A stretch of 48,164 nt of DNA from an uncultured Corynebacterium sp. GTDB lineage: Bacteria; Actinomycetota; Actinomycetes; Mycobacteriales; Mycobacteriaceae. The notes below the pieces were generated by a model. That model did no database searches. It was not told the origin of the DNA and was given only the letters and a program-made list of their open reading frames with translations. Both the position numbers and the translations under genes were made by a program. Of the stretch, positions 7,455 to 16,447 are shown piece by piece. Every line of letters begins with the position of its first letter. Position 1 is the first letter of the stretch. The DNA lies in the NCBI GenBank assembly GCA_943914465.1, contig CALUCD010000011.1, positions 1 to 48,164 of the forward strand, given 5' to 3'.

Positions 7455-8805
7455 TTACCGCGCATATCCACCACGCTAACGCACTAGCCGTGGACTGGAG
7501 CCTGGTTGTTCCAGAGCCTCGTGGTGAGACACTGATGTTCGGCAACCCGCCGTTTATCGGGCACCAGACCAAGACCAAGGAGCAGCGAGAAGAGCTTATG
7601 GCTGTTTGGGGGAAGTATGCTAACGGCTTGTTGGATTACGTCACAGGCTGGCACGCTCAGGCCGTGAAGCTTCTGAAGAATCGTAAAGGTGAGTTTGCTT
7701 TTGTAACGACTAATTCCATCACACAAGGTCAAGGTGTGCCGCCGTTGTTTGGCCCCTTATACGCTGAAGGATGGGATATTAAGTTTGCTCACAAGACCTT
7801 TGCCTGGGATTCTGAAGCGCCGGGTAAGGCAGCGGTTCACTGCGTTATCGTTGGCTTTTCTCGGGATACCGGGGTTAGGCAACGTCTCTGAGAATATGAG
7901 ACGGTTCAGAGTGAGCCGCACGAGGTTGTGGTCTCCCAAGGCTTTAACGGCTACCTCGTAGACGGCCCTCGTATCCTTGTTGAACGAGTTAGCAAGCCAT
8001 TGTCTCGTGCGATTGCACCCGCACGCTTCGGAACGATGCCGTTAGGCAGCGCGCTTATCGTTGAGGTTGACGAGTACGAGGAGATTTCTTCGGACCCGGT
8101 GGCCTCAAAGTACTTACGAAAGTTTATCGGTAGCCGTGAGCTTGTTCGTGGTCAGGACCGTTGGTGCTTGTGGCTCGAAGACTTGGAGCCCGGTGACCTG
8201 GAGAAGTCGCCGGTGTTGAAGGAACGAGTAGCTCGAAACAAGAAGTATCGGGAGTCTGCTCCTACCGGTGGAGACGCTTACAAGTATCGTTCAACGCCGC
8301 ATCTGTTCGGACCGAACAAGCACCGCCCGCTTGTGCCGTACGTCGGTATCCCACGGCACGTAGGGGAGTCTCGAAGGTTCTTCACGGTGCAGCGTTTTGA
8401 TTCAGACGTTATCTGTGGTGACGCTAATTTTCAGGTTCAGGACAAGGACGGGCTTCTCTTCTCGTTAATCTCCTCCTCAATGTTCGTTGCATGGCAACGC
8501 ACTATCGGTGGAAAATCAAGAGTGACCTACGGTTCAGTAACCCATTGGTCTGGAACACGTTCCCGGTTCCCGAGCTAACCGACAAGCAACGTCAGGGCAT
8601 TGTCAAGGCGGGGGAGAAGGTCTTAGCAGCCCGTGAACTCCACCCTGAGAGGTCGTTGGCAGAGCAGTACTCGCCGTTGAGCATGGACCCCGAGCTTGTC
8701 AAAGCCCACGATGCCCTCGATAGAGAAGTAGACAGAGCTTTCGGTGCTGCTCGGAAGCGAACCAACGAGCGTCAACGTCTGGAATTGCTCTTTCGTGGCT
8801 ACTAA
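7445..8805 (+). pseudogene. MmeI-like (type IIL) restriction-modification enzyme, truncated and broken
   Basis: Only the second half of a large MmeI-type enzyme remains. Recognisable pieces in order: NALAVDWSLVVP, motif IV FGNPPFIGH, GLLDYVTGWHAQAVKLL, FVTTNSITQGQGVPPLF, KAAVHCVIVGF, then FNGYLVDGPRILVERV, the WQRTIGG region and WNTFPVPELTDKQR at the C-terminus. Lesions: everything before about 7445 (nuclease, motif I) is gone at the integrase-fragment junction; an in-frame TGA at 7889-7891 splits RQRL from EYETVQSE; and a base is missing in the A-run at 8512-8515, shifting the frame before IKSDLRFSN. The last part runs to the stop at 8803-8805. It cannot make a working enzyme. Confidence 0.85.
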
Positions 8806-8897
8806 GAGATGACGAGGCAGAATTAGCTCTGTAGAAGCCCGTTTAAGAGGTTGAAACTAGCTCTCTGATGGTAAGCGTCTATCAACCTATACAAAGG

Positions 8898-8932
8898 GGG
8901 AGCGCGCGCCACGCTGCCTCGGGCGCGCTGTG
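8898..8932 (-). terminator. Probable terminator of ldh
   Basis: About 10 bp past the ldh stop on the minus strand, a GC-rich hairpin pairs AGCGCGCC with GGCGCGC(GC)T around an 11-base loop, followed by CCCCCTTTG. The stem is strong but the T-tract is poor, so it may be only partly efficient. Confidence 0.5.
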
Positions 8933-8941
8933 GGGGACTGC

Positions 8942-9931
8942 TTAGCTTGTCAATCCCGTCGACTCCACCACTTCACGCAGGGTGCGCGCAGACGCGTCGA
9001 ACTTCGCGTACTCTTCTTCGCTCAGGCGGAGTTCAACGACGTTGCGTACCCCGCGCCGGTTGAGGATGGTCGGGGTGCCAATGTAGATGTCTTCATGTGC
9101 GTATTCGCCGTTGAGCAGCGCGGAGACGGGCAGGGCGACCTCTTCGTTTCGCAGGATGGCGCGGGTGATGCGCGCCAGTGCGGAGCCGATGCCGAAGGAG
9201 GTGTTGCCCTTGGCTTTGATGATGTCGTACGCCGCATCGCGGGTACGCAAGAACATCTCGTCGATCTTGGAGTAGATCTCCGGATCTTGCTCGGCTTCCT
9301 TTTCCAGCATGTTTTTGAGCGGCACGCCGGCGACGGTGCCGCTCGAGATCACTGGCAGCTCTGAATCGCCGTGTTCACCGATGATGTAGTTGTGCACGGC
9401 GGACGGGGCGATATCGAAGAACTTGCCGAGGTTGTGGCGCCAGCGGGCGGTGTCGAGGACGGTACCGGATCCAATCACCTGGGAGGAGGGGAGTCCTGTT
9501 TGTTTCCAGGTGACGTAGGTGAGTACGTCGACTGGGTTGGTCGCAACCAGGTAGATGCCGTTAAAGCCGTTGGCCATGATGTCGGCGTTGATCGAGTCGA
9601 AAATCTTCACGTTGCGTGCGACGAGATCGAGACGGGTTTCGCCTTCGCGTTGCGCGACGCCGGCACAGTTGACCACCATTGCTGCGTCGCGGCAATCTTC
9701 GTACGTGCCGACGCTGACCTCAATGTTGTGGCCTGAGAACGGCACCGAGTGGCTGAGGTCCTCAACTTGGGCCCAGGTCAATTCCTCATTGAGGTCGATG
9801 ATGGCGAGGTGGTCGGTCAGGCCCTGGTTGAGCAGCGCATACGCGTAGGCGATGCCGACAGCACCTGCACCAATGAGTACAACCTTGGTGCCGGGGGTCA
9901 CGGCCGAATCCTGCGAGTTGGTTGTTGGCAT
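8942..9931 (-). CDS. ldh: L-lactate dehydrogenase
   Basis: NAD-dependent interconversion of pyruvate and L-lactate in the cytoplasm, 329 residues. ATG 9931 is preferred (AAAGGGA eight bases upstream); an upstream TTG at 9949 overlaps that ribosome binding site. The Rossmann NAD site is VVLIGAGAVGIAYA (about residues 17-30). The substrate-binding Arg region is AQREGETRLDL (94-104), NPVDVLTYVTW follows, and the catalytic His is in IIGEHGDSELP (His187). The length is slightly above the usual 310-320 because of a short polar N-terminal extension. It lies 42 bp downstream of an amino-acid permease on the same strand and may be partly co-transcribed, though both have their own ribosome binding sites. 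Confidence 0.95.
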   Translation of the reverse strand: MPTTNSQDSAVTPGTKVVLIGAGAVGIAYAYALLNQGLTDHLAIIDLNEELTWAQVEDLSHSVPFSGHNIEVSVGTYEDCRDAAMVVNCAGVAQREGETRLDLVARNVKIFDSINADIMANGFNGIYLVATNPVDVLTYVTWKQTGLPSSQVIGSGTVLDTARWRHNLGKFFDIAPSAVHNYIIGEHGDSELPVISSGTVAGVPLKNMLEKEAEQDPEIYSKIDEMFLRTRDAAYDIIKAKGNTSFGIGSALARITRAILRNEEVALPVSALLNGEYAHEDIYIGTPTILNRRGVRNVVELRLSEEEYAKFDASARTLREVVESTGLTS

Positions 9932-9973
9932 GGCGGGTGTCCCTTTCAAAGGTGGGCGTTATTCCTGCGGTTT

Positions 9974-11443
9974 CTATTCTTCCACAATGGTCATACCTGC
10001 GCCGGTTGCGCGCAGGTCGGTGTGATCGAATTCTCCCTCGCCAGATGCAGCGGTGGTCGCTTGCGGGCGCCCGGTGATGAAATAGAGAGCCGTCATAGCT
10101 ACTAAAAACACCACCCCGGCAATGAGCGCGACGTGGTATTGCGGCAACCAGACCATGATGCCGAAGGTGAACACAATAAACGCGATTGCGAACCATTGGC
10201 CATAGGGCCAAAAGGGGACTGGGAACTGGAGGGCGGTGATCTGCGCAGGGGGCATGTTGCGTCGAGAAGCAAGATGCGCGAGCAGGATCATCAGCCAGAC
10301 AAACACGGTAGCGAAGGTGGCCAGCGCCGCGATCGTCTCAAACACATTAGGAAACGCCGCGTTGAGTGCGACTCCGATGATCAGAACGAGGAGGAGACAA
10401 ACCGTTGTCATCACCGGGATGTCCCGAATTGTCTTCGCCATCACCTTCGGAGCTAGCCCTTCTTTTGCCAGGCCGGTGAGCACTCGACCGGTGCCGAAGA
10501 GGTCTGCGTTGATGGCGGACAGCGCAGCGGTAATCACAACTACGTTGAGCAGGCCTGCTGCCCAACTCACGCCCAGGGTGTCAAAGATCTGAACAAACGG
10601 GGATTCCTCCCCGGTGATCGTGCGCCACGGGTTGAGAATGAGAATGATCAAAATCGCCAGCACGTAGAAGATGAGAATGCGTGCTGGGACAGTGTTCACG
10701 GCTCGCGGGATCGCACGGTCTGGGTCTTCAGCTTCCGAGCCAGCGACGCCGATGATTTCGGTGCCGCCGAATGCGAACAGCACGAGAATGAACGCGGCGA
10801 TCATGCCCTGCGGCCCGTTGGGGAAGAAACCACCGTCGTTCCAGAGATTGTCGACGGTGCTTAAGTGCGGATCCGAGCCGAGGTTGAACGCGAGGATTGC
10901 AGCGCCGCCGAGGATCATGGCGACAACGGCGGCGACCTTGACCAGTGTGAACGCAAACTCCAGTTCACCAAACCAGCGAACGCTCGCGAGGTTGGCCGCG
11001 CCAATGATGAGCAGGGTCACGGTAGTCCATACCCAGGCCGGCGTTTCGGGGAACCAGAACTTCATGTAGATGCCGATGGCGGTGAGGTCCGCCAAACATA
11101 CGATCATCATTTCGAAGGCGAACATCCAGCCAGTGATGTAGCCACCTAGTCCGCCGAGGTGCTCGCGGCAATACACCGCAAAGGAGCCGCGTACTGGGTG
11201 GCGCACACTCATCTCGCCCAAGGCGCGGAGCATAAAATACACCACTGCGCCTCCCAGTAGGTACACCAGCAGCACCGATGGGCCTGCAGCTTGAATGGCT
11301 CCGGCGGAACCGTAGAACAATCCAGTGCCGATCGCAGAACCCAACGCGATGAAATGGATGTGGCGGTGTGTCAACCCCCGCTTATTCACCTTGAGAGGGT
11401 CCCGTTGTGCTTCTGGGAGCTTCTCGGTTGGCTGTTGAGACAT
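9974..11443 (-). CDS. Amino-acid permease of the AAT (APC) family
   Basis: A 489-residue, roughly 12-TM proton-coupled amino-acid importer of the inner membrane. ATG 11443 has GGGAGGT about 11 bases upstream; the preceding in-frame Met lacks this. The family signature spans TM1-TM3: RHIHFIALGSAIGTGLFYGS, GPSVLLVYLLGGAVVY and ALGEMSVRHPVRGSF (the AAT family consensus is close to ALGEM...P..GSF). FAFGGTEIIGVAGSEAEDP is the conserved loop near TM6. Substrate cannot be decided from sequence; relatives carry proline, aromatic amino acids, lysine, GABA or D-serine/D-alanine. It precedes ldh and follows the CitMHS carrier, all on the minus strand. Confidence 0.9.
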   Translation of the reverse strand: MSQQPTEKLPEAQRDPLKVNKRGLTHRHIHFIALGSAIGTGLFYGSAGAIQAAGPSVLLVYLLGGAVVYFMLRALGEMSVRHPVRGSFAVYCREHLGGLGGYITGWMFAFEMMIVCLADLTAIGIYMKFWFPETPAWVWTTVTLLIIGAANLASVRWFGELEFAFTLVKVAAVVAMILGGAAILAFNLGSDPHLSTVDNLWNDGGFFPNGPQGMIAAFILVLFAFGGTEIIGVAGSEAEDPDRAIPRAVNTVPARILIFYVLAILIILILNPWRTITGEESPFVQIFDTLGVSWAAGLLNVVVITAALSAINADLFGTGRVLTGLAKEGLAPKVMAKTIRDIPVMTTVCLLLVLIIGVALNAAFPNVFETIAALATFATVFVWLMILLAHLASRRNMPPAQITALQFPVPFWPYGQWFAIAFIVFTFGIMVWLPQYHVALIAGVVFLVAMTALYFITGRPQATTAASGEGEFDHTDLRATGAGMTIVEE

Positions 11444-11549
11444 GGGTGTGTTCGACCTCCCAAGCGAGCAGGGCATTTCGGCAGAAATAGCTAACCGTTC
11501 TATTATCCACCAGCTGAAATCAGTGACTCACTTGAGTGCCTCGCGCTGA

Positions 11550-12914
11550 TCACGCGAGGAGCCCGGCCGCCCAGGCTCCGAGCACCAAGATGACTGAGAA
11601 GACCCAACAGATTGGGAACGCGACGCGGATGTATTTGCCCATGTTCGCCTGGGCGAGTCCGATACCGAGCCAAAGCGCGGGCGAGAAAGGGCTGACAAAG
11701 GTGCCGATCACGTTGCCGATGATCATCGCGGCTGCGGCTCCCATGCCCGAAATTCCAAAAGCAGCTGCGGTTTCTTGGACGATCGGCAATACCGAGAAGT
11801 AATACGCATCGGTGGAGGTGGCAAGGTCGAGCGGCACGCCGAGCACGCCGACGATGACGTGGATGTAGGGGCCTACAGTCTCTGGCAGGATCGCGATGAG
11901 TGACAGTGCGATCTGTTCGAGCATGCCGGTGCCGTCCAGAATGCCGAGGAACATCGCGGCGGCGAGAATGACCCCGCCCATTGACAGGGCAGTCGGCGCG
12001 TGGCGACGCAGCACGTCGCCCTGATCGTCGACCGTTGGAAAGTTTAGCGCAAGCAGCGCCGCAGCGCCGACGAGGAAGGCAGGCGCTGGTGAGGCGAGAC
12101 CGGAGACGAGAAGCACGATCAAGCCGACGGTGATGATGATGTTGAGCCAGCGCACCCAGGTCGCGGTACGTGGGGTGAGGTCGTATGCGGCGCGCTCCCG
12201 TTCCTGTGCACGCGAGAAGTCCTCGGCGATCGCGTGAACATCTACTTCGCCCGTTCCTTCGAACTCGCCATCACGTCGCAATTTTGCTATTCGACGTTTC
12301 TCGGTGATCCCGAACCCGGCAGCGACGGCGAACACCATCACCAGTGCGACGCCCTGTACTGGCAGGAGGTGGTTCCAAATCTCATTGGGCGAGGGGCCGA
12401 TTACGGATGAGGCACGGCCAACGGGCCCACCCCACGGCACCATGTTCATTACCGACGCTGAGAGCGCGACCAGTGTGAGCAGCACATAGCGTGACATGTT
12501 CATCGCCTTATATAAGGGCAGTAAGGCGGGAATGGTGAGGAGGAAGGTGGTGGACCCGGAGCCGTCGAGGTGTGCGACTACCGCGATTGCCGCTGTACCA
12601 AGCGCGACCAGCATCACATTGCCGCGGGTAGCTCTGATCAGCGCTTTAATCACAGGATCGAATAGTCCGATATCGGAGAGGATGCCGAAGAAGATGATGG
12701 CGAAGATGAACATCACCACGACCTTCATCACACGGTCGAGTCCCTCCAGATAGAAGTCTGAGATCTCGGTGAATCCGGCGCCGGCGAGCACAGCACCGAT
12801 GACGGGGATGAGCGTCATGGCCACAATCGGGTGTGTCTTACCGCGAAGAAGCAGCGCGACCGTGGTCACGATGATCGCGAGGCCGAGGAGCGTCAGCGCT
12901 AGAGGAGTGTTCAT
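11550..12914 (-). CDS. CitMHS-family citrate/divalent-cation transporter
   Basis: A 454-residue membrane carrier that imports citrate complexed with a divalent cation, driven by protons. The start ATG 12914 gives MNTPLALTLLGLAIIV, which begins directly in TM1; no strong Shine-Dalgarno is visible, and sequence before it in the open frame is not hydrophobic. Features: VVVMFIFAIIFFGILSDIGL, AHLDGSGSTTFLLTIPALLP (conserved family segment), MVPWGGPVGRASSV, LGVPLDLATSTDAYYFSVLP and the C-terminal IGNVIGTFVSPFSPALWLG. A hydrophilic loop of about 65 residues lies mid-protein. Corynebacterial CitH is a member of this family, so a Ca2+/Sr2+-citrate role is likely but not shown here. Confidence 0.88.
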   Translation of the reverse strand: MNTPLALTLLGLAIIVTTVALLLRGKTHPIVAMTLIPVIGAVLAGAGFTEISDFYLEGLDRVMKVVVMFIFAIIFFGILSDIGLFDPVIKALIRATRGNVMLVALGTAAIAVVAHLDGSGSTTFLLTIPALLPLYKAMNMSRYVLLTLVALSASVMNMVPWGGPVGRASSVIGPSPNEIWNHLLPVQGVALVMVFAVAAGFGITEKRRIAKLRRDGEFEGTGEVDVHAIAEDFSRAQERERAAYDLTPRTATWVRWLNIIITVGLIVLLVSGLASPAPAFLVGAAALLALNFPTVDDQGDVLRRHAPTALSMGGVILAAAMFLGILDGTGMLEQIALSLIAILPETVGPYIHVIVGVLGVPLDLATSTDAYYFSVLPIVQETAAAFGISGMGAAAAMIIGNVIGTFVSPFSPALWLGIGLAQANMGKYIRVAFPICWVFSVILVLGAWAAGLLA

Positions 12915-13031
12915 GGAGTGATCGTAAAAGATGGTCTGGAACGCATATCTAGTTTTGCCGAAAAACTTGTTCGCGACACCAAAATGCGCCTTTAACAGGA
13001 TGAAGCAACTTTCACGTAGGGTGGGCGAACG
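12915..13031. promoter_or_regulatory. Divergent promoter region between citrate carrier and RNA helicase
   Basis: A 117-bp AT-richer spacer between two divergently transcribed genes, so it should hold both promoters. I see no clear consensus -35/-10 pair or operator and only note its position. Confidence 0.4.
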
Positions 13032-15248
13032 ATGAACATTTCCGAAAACGCCCCCGGCGGCGATGCAGAGCCGGATACGAATATGTCGGAAAACCAGCAC
13101 ACCTCGCAGGATGACGCGGCAGAGTTTGCCGCGGACGGAGAAACCAGGGCCGCGAGAATCGCTGAGGGTACCGACGCCGCGGGCTCAACCGCGGCCAGTG
13201 TCGCCGCCGATACGGAGCGAGCAGCGGAGACTCCGGACGGATCGGGGGCTCAGGACAACTCGGAGACCACAGAAACCATAGAGATCCCAGACAACCCAGA
13301 CAACGCAGATAACCCGGACAACCCAGCAGTAGCAGCGCCAGAGAAGGCAGAAGCCCTCGCGTCTGAGCCAGCTCATGAATCGGAGCCTGACCAGGCGCCG
13401 AACCGGTTTGAGAATCTCGGCCTGCCTGAGCGGGTGGTTGACGCGGTGCAGCGTGTTGGGTTTGAGCAGCCTTCCGCTATCCAGGAACAGACGATCCCGC
13501 ACCTGATGGATGGTCGTGACGTTGTCGGGCTCGCGCAGACCGGCACTGGTAAGACGGCGGCGTTTGCGCTGCCGATTTTGTCGCAGATTGACACCTCGGC
13601 ACGCTACCCGCAGGCGCTTGTGCTCGCTCCTACGCGTGAGCTCGCACTGCAGGTTTCTGATTCATTTCAGTCTTTCGCCGACCACCTTGGTGGGGTGCAG
13701 ATTCTGCCGATCTACGGCGGTCAGGCGTACGGAATCCAGTTGTCGGGTCTGCGCCGGGGAGCTCAGATCATTGTGGGCACGCCTGGGCGTGTCATTGACC
13801 ACCTGGAAAAGGGTTCGCTTGATATCTCTAACCTGCGCTTCTTAGTGCTTGATGAGGCCGATGAGATGTTGAACATGGGCTTCCAGGAGGACGTGGAGCG
13901 CATTCTGGAGGACACTCCCGAGGAGAAGCAGGTGGCATTGTTCTCGGCGACGATGCCGAATGCGATCCGCCGCATCTCCAAGCAGTACCTGGACGACCCG
14001 GTTGAGGTGACGGTTAAAAGCGAAACGCGGACGAACACCAACATCACCCAGCGTTACTTGTACACCGCGCACCGCAACAAGCTCGACGCGATCACCCGCA
14101 TTCTTGAGGTCACCGAGTTCGAGGCGATGATCGTGTTCGTTCGCACCAAGAATGAGACCGAAGAACTCGCGGAAAAGCTCCGTGCGCGTGGCTTTTCCGC
14201 CGCAGCAATCAACGGCGACATCGCCCAGCAGCAGCGTGAGCGCACCGTTGATCAGCTTCGCGACGGCAGGCTGGACATCCTGGTTGCCACCGACGTGGCT
14301 GCCCGCGGTTTGGATGTGGAGCGGATTTCCCACGTGCTTAACTACGACATTCCCAACGACACGGAAAGCTATGTCCACCGTATTGGGCGTACTGGTCGCG
14401 CCGGGCGTTCTGGTGAGGCGATCTTGTTCGTCACACCGCGCGAGCGCCGTATGCTTCGTTCGATCGAGCGGGTGACAAACGCGACCATCGAAGAGATGGA
14501 CCTGCCGACGGTGGATGAGGTCAATGAAAGCCGCAAGCTGAAGTTCATGGACTCGATCACCCAATCGCTCGAGGCGAGCGATGTTGAGGTATTCAAGCAG
14601 ATGGTGCGCGAATACTCAGCGGACAACAACGTGCCAATGGATGATGTCGCAGCCGCACTTGCAACTCAGGCGCAGGCCGGCGATGAGTTTTTGATGAAAG
14701 AGCCGCCGAAAGATAAGCGTGATCGGCGCGACCGTGAACGGTTTGATCGCGATGACCGGCGCGAGCGCCGTGGTGGGCGCGACCGTGATGGTCGGCGTGG
14801 TGATCGGTTCGGCCGAGACCGTGCAGATCGGGGAGATCGCTGGGACCGGAATGATCGCGGTGGCCGGAGCCGGTTCGATCACGATGATGAGAACTTTGAT
14901 ACCTACCGGCTTGACGTTGGTAAACGCCAGCACGTGCGCCCAGGCGCAATTGTTGGTGCGCTCGCTAACGAGGGTGGCTTGAGTTCCAAAGACTTCGGAC
15001 GCATCACCATCGGTGGGGATTTCGCGTTAGTGGAGTTGCCGAAGAATCTGGATCCGGCGGTGCTTGACCGCCTGGAGGACACTCGGATCTCTGGCCAGCT
15101 GATTAACATTCAGCGCGACCATGGGGCTCCTCCGCGCAATCGCGGTGGCCGGGGTCGCGAGCGAGGTCGAGGTGGTTTTCACGGTGGGCGCGATTCCCGA
15201 AACCGTGATTACAGCGACCGCGGTGGTTGGCGCGGCCGCGGGGATTAG
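13032..15248 (+). CDS. deaD: DEAD-box ATP-dependent RNA helicase (DeaD/CsdA type)
   Basis: A 738-residue cytoplasmic helicase that unwinds RNA, typically in ribosome assembly, cold adaptation and mRNA turnover. Residues 1-125 are an acidic, low-complexity extension (repeats such as DNPDNADNPDNP). Then the canonical motifs: Q motif FENLGLPERVVDAVQRVGF (from 126), AQTGTGKT (168-175), PTRELAL, GTPGR, DEAD (274-277), SAT (305-307), RGLD and HRIGRTGR (449-456). After this comes a basic RD/RGG-rich stretch, a DbpA-type RNA-binding domain (LDVGKRQHVRPGAIVGALAN to GQLINIQRD) and an Arg/Gly-rich tail. AGGGTGGG lies 5' of ATG 13032. The acidic head and basic tail favour condensate-like RNP association, which is inference. 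Confidence 0.95.
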   Translation: MNISENAPGGDAEPDTNMSENQHTSQDDAAEFAADGETRAARIAEGTDAAGSTAASVAADTERAAETPDGSGAQDNSETTETIEIPDNPDNADNPDNPAVAAPEKAEALASEPAHESEPDQAPNRFENLGLPERVVDAVQRVGFEQPSAIQEQTIPHLMDGRDVVGLAQTGTGKTAAFALPILSQIDTSARYPQALVLAPTRELALQVSDSFQSFADHLGGVQILPIYGGQAYGIQLSGLRRGAQIIVGTPGRVIDHLEKGSLDISNLRFLVLDEADEMLNMGFQEDVERILEDTPEEKQVALFSATMPNAIRRISKQYLDDPVEVTVKSETRTNTNITQRYLYTAHRNKLDAITRILEVTEFEAMIVFVRTKNETEELAEKLRARGFSAAAINGDIAQQQRERTVDQLRDGRLDILVATDVAARGLDVERISHVLNYDIPNDTESYVHRIGRTGRAGRSGEAILFVTPRERRMLRSIERVTNATIEEMDLPTVDEVNESRKLKFMDSITQSLEASDVEVFKQMVREYSADNNVPMDDVAAALATQAQAGDEFLMKEPPKDKRDRRDRERFDRDDRRERRGGRDRDGRRGDRFGRDRADRGDRWDRNDRGGRSRFDHDDENFDTYRLDVGKRQHVRPGAIVGALANEGGLSSKDFGRITIGGDFALVELPKNLDPAVLDRLEDTRISGQLINIQRDHGAPPRNRGGRGRERGRGGFHGGRDSRNRDYSDRGGWRGRGD

Positions 15249-15279
15249 GTGTGGAACGTAGTGCTCGGCGCGTTTGGTC

Positions 15280-15762
15280 CTAGGCCGGAGACGGCAGGAA
15301 CATCAGGATCAGCACCACAAACCACAGCAGGTTGAAAATGCCGGCGCCGGCGGAGGCCTGTGCCTTCGACTTTTCAAAGTTTCCGGTCACGTCTGATGGA
15401 TCCGCGTCAGCCGGGTCGAGGGCGCCGAGGGAGCCCATGAGCTTGCGCTGCTGCGGGATCACCATGCCGAACAGGATTGCCCACGCGATGACGGAGATGA
15501 CGATGGCGGTGTGGAACCAGTAGTTCGCCTTGTATGTGTCCCAATCAAAAGCCAGTACCGCTGCGCCGAGAAGGGGCACCAGCACTGAGATCATCCCGTA
15601 GGTTTTCGTGATGCGGTGCAGCACCGAGGCGCGACCGGTGGATTCTTCACCGCCGGAGCGTGCTCGTGCTACTTCGGCAGGAAACATTGAGGACGCGACC
15701 ACAACAGGTCCGAGCAGCACAATCGCCGAGGCGACGTGAACAAAGACTAGAAACGTGTTCAT
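15280..15762 (-). CDS. Four-TM membrane protein, DUF2269-like
   Basis: A 160-residue integral membrane protein with four hydrophobic segments: TFLVFVHVASAIVLLGPVVV (TM1), ISVLVPLLGAAVLAF (TM2), AIVISVIAWAILFGMVIP (TM3) and AGIFNLLWFVVLILMFL (TM4). The early His in TM1 (FVHV) is typical of DUF2269/CopD-like four-helix proteins, where such residues can bind haem or copper; I cannot say whether it does so here. It is convergent with the RNA helicase (31 bp apart) and stands alone. The function is unknown. Confidence 0.8.
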   Translation of the reverse strand: MNTFLVFVHVASAIVLLGPVVVASSMFPAEVARARSGGEESTGRASVLHRITKTYGMISVLVPLLGAAVLAFDWDTYKANYWFHTAIVISVIAWAILFGMVIPQQRKLMGSLGALDPADADPSDVTGNFEKSKAQASAGAGIFNLLWFVVLILMFLPSPA

Positions 15763-15795
15763 GTGCCACCACTGTACGGCAGGTGTGCATAAACC

Positions 15796-16410
15796 TCACA
15801 AGACGCGCTCCGAAATCAACCCTTTGATCCCCGCACATGAGCGACGCATCACGCGAAGATCATGCGTGGTCAGCGGAAGCCGATACTTCCGCGCGACGTG
15901 GTTGAGTCGCTGTGAATATGCGCAGTGGGAGCGCTGTTTCGGGGGCATCCATTCCGACGGCAGCATGTCCGACTTCGCCTGATTCGCTGCCGAGGAGGTG
16001 ACAATCAGGTTGTCCGGGTCGTTTGCGAATTGGAGACGGGTTGCAGCGTCCCAGCGGTAGGCACCAAGGTCCCATGCTGCTGACAGCGGAAAAAGGTGGT
16101 CGAGCTCAACATCGCTGGGGTAGAGGTCATCGCCTGTGTACGGGTCGGGAATCGGGCCGACATCCCACTGGGCGTATGGCACGGTGCAGGATTGTCCCCA
16201 CGCTTCCGCCATAGCCACCGCGCGAGTATCACAACCGGATCGGGTTGGTGCCCAGCCTGGCCCGAAAGCGGCAGCGCGCTCGTAACCGATGACGGTGTAG
16301 CGGGTGGGGGTGGTCGCGGCAGCGTCGAAAAGCGAGCGTGGCGTGGGAAAGGGCAGCACCGCAAGCGTTGCGACGCTGAGTGCACCCAAGTAACAACGAA
16401 ACCAGTCCAT
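15796..16410 (-). CDS. Secreted HNH/DUF1524-type nuclease
   Basis: A 204-residue protein with an N-terminal signal segment (MDWFRCYLGALSVATLAVLP), so it is probably exported. The mature part carries the HNH-family core: VELDHLFPLSAAWDLGA (His of the first element), LQFANDPDNLIVTSS (Asn) and NQAKSDMLPSEWMPP (last element), matching the DUF1524 signature of secreted corynebacterial and mycobacterial nucleases. Four Cys residues could form two disulfides. Likely roles are extracellular DNA scavenging or attack on foreign DNA; this is inference from location. It ends 33 bp before the DUF2269-like gene, same strand. Confidence 0.85.
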   Translation of the reverse strand: MDWFRCYLGALSVATLAVLPFPTPRSLFDAAATTPTRYTVIGYERAAAFGPGWAPTRSGCDTRAVAMAEAWGQSCTVPYAQWDVGPIPDPYTGDDLYPSDVELDHLFPLSAAWDLGAYRWDAATRLQFANDPDNLIVTSSAANQAKSDMLPSEWMPPKQRSHCAYSQRLNHVARKYRLPLTTHDLRVMRRSCAGIKGLISERVL

Positions 16411-16447
16411 GCCCCTTTAGACGGCGTCTTGGGGCGGGCGGTTCCCG

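Noticed and set aside
13842..14564. 240-codon frame antisense to the RNA helicase
   Set aside because: Lies entirely opposite conserved helicase motifs; no independent support.
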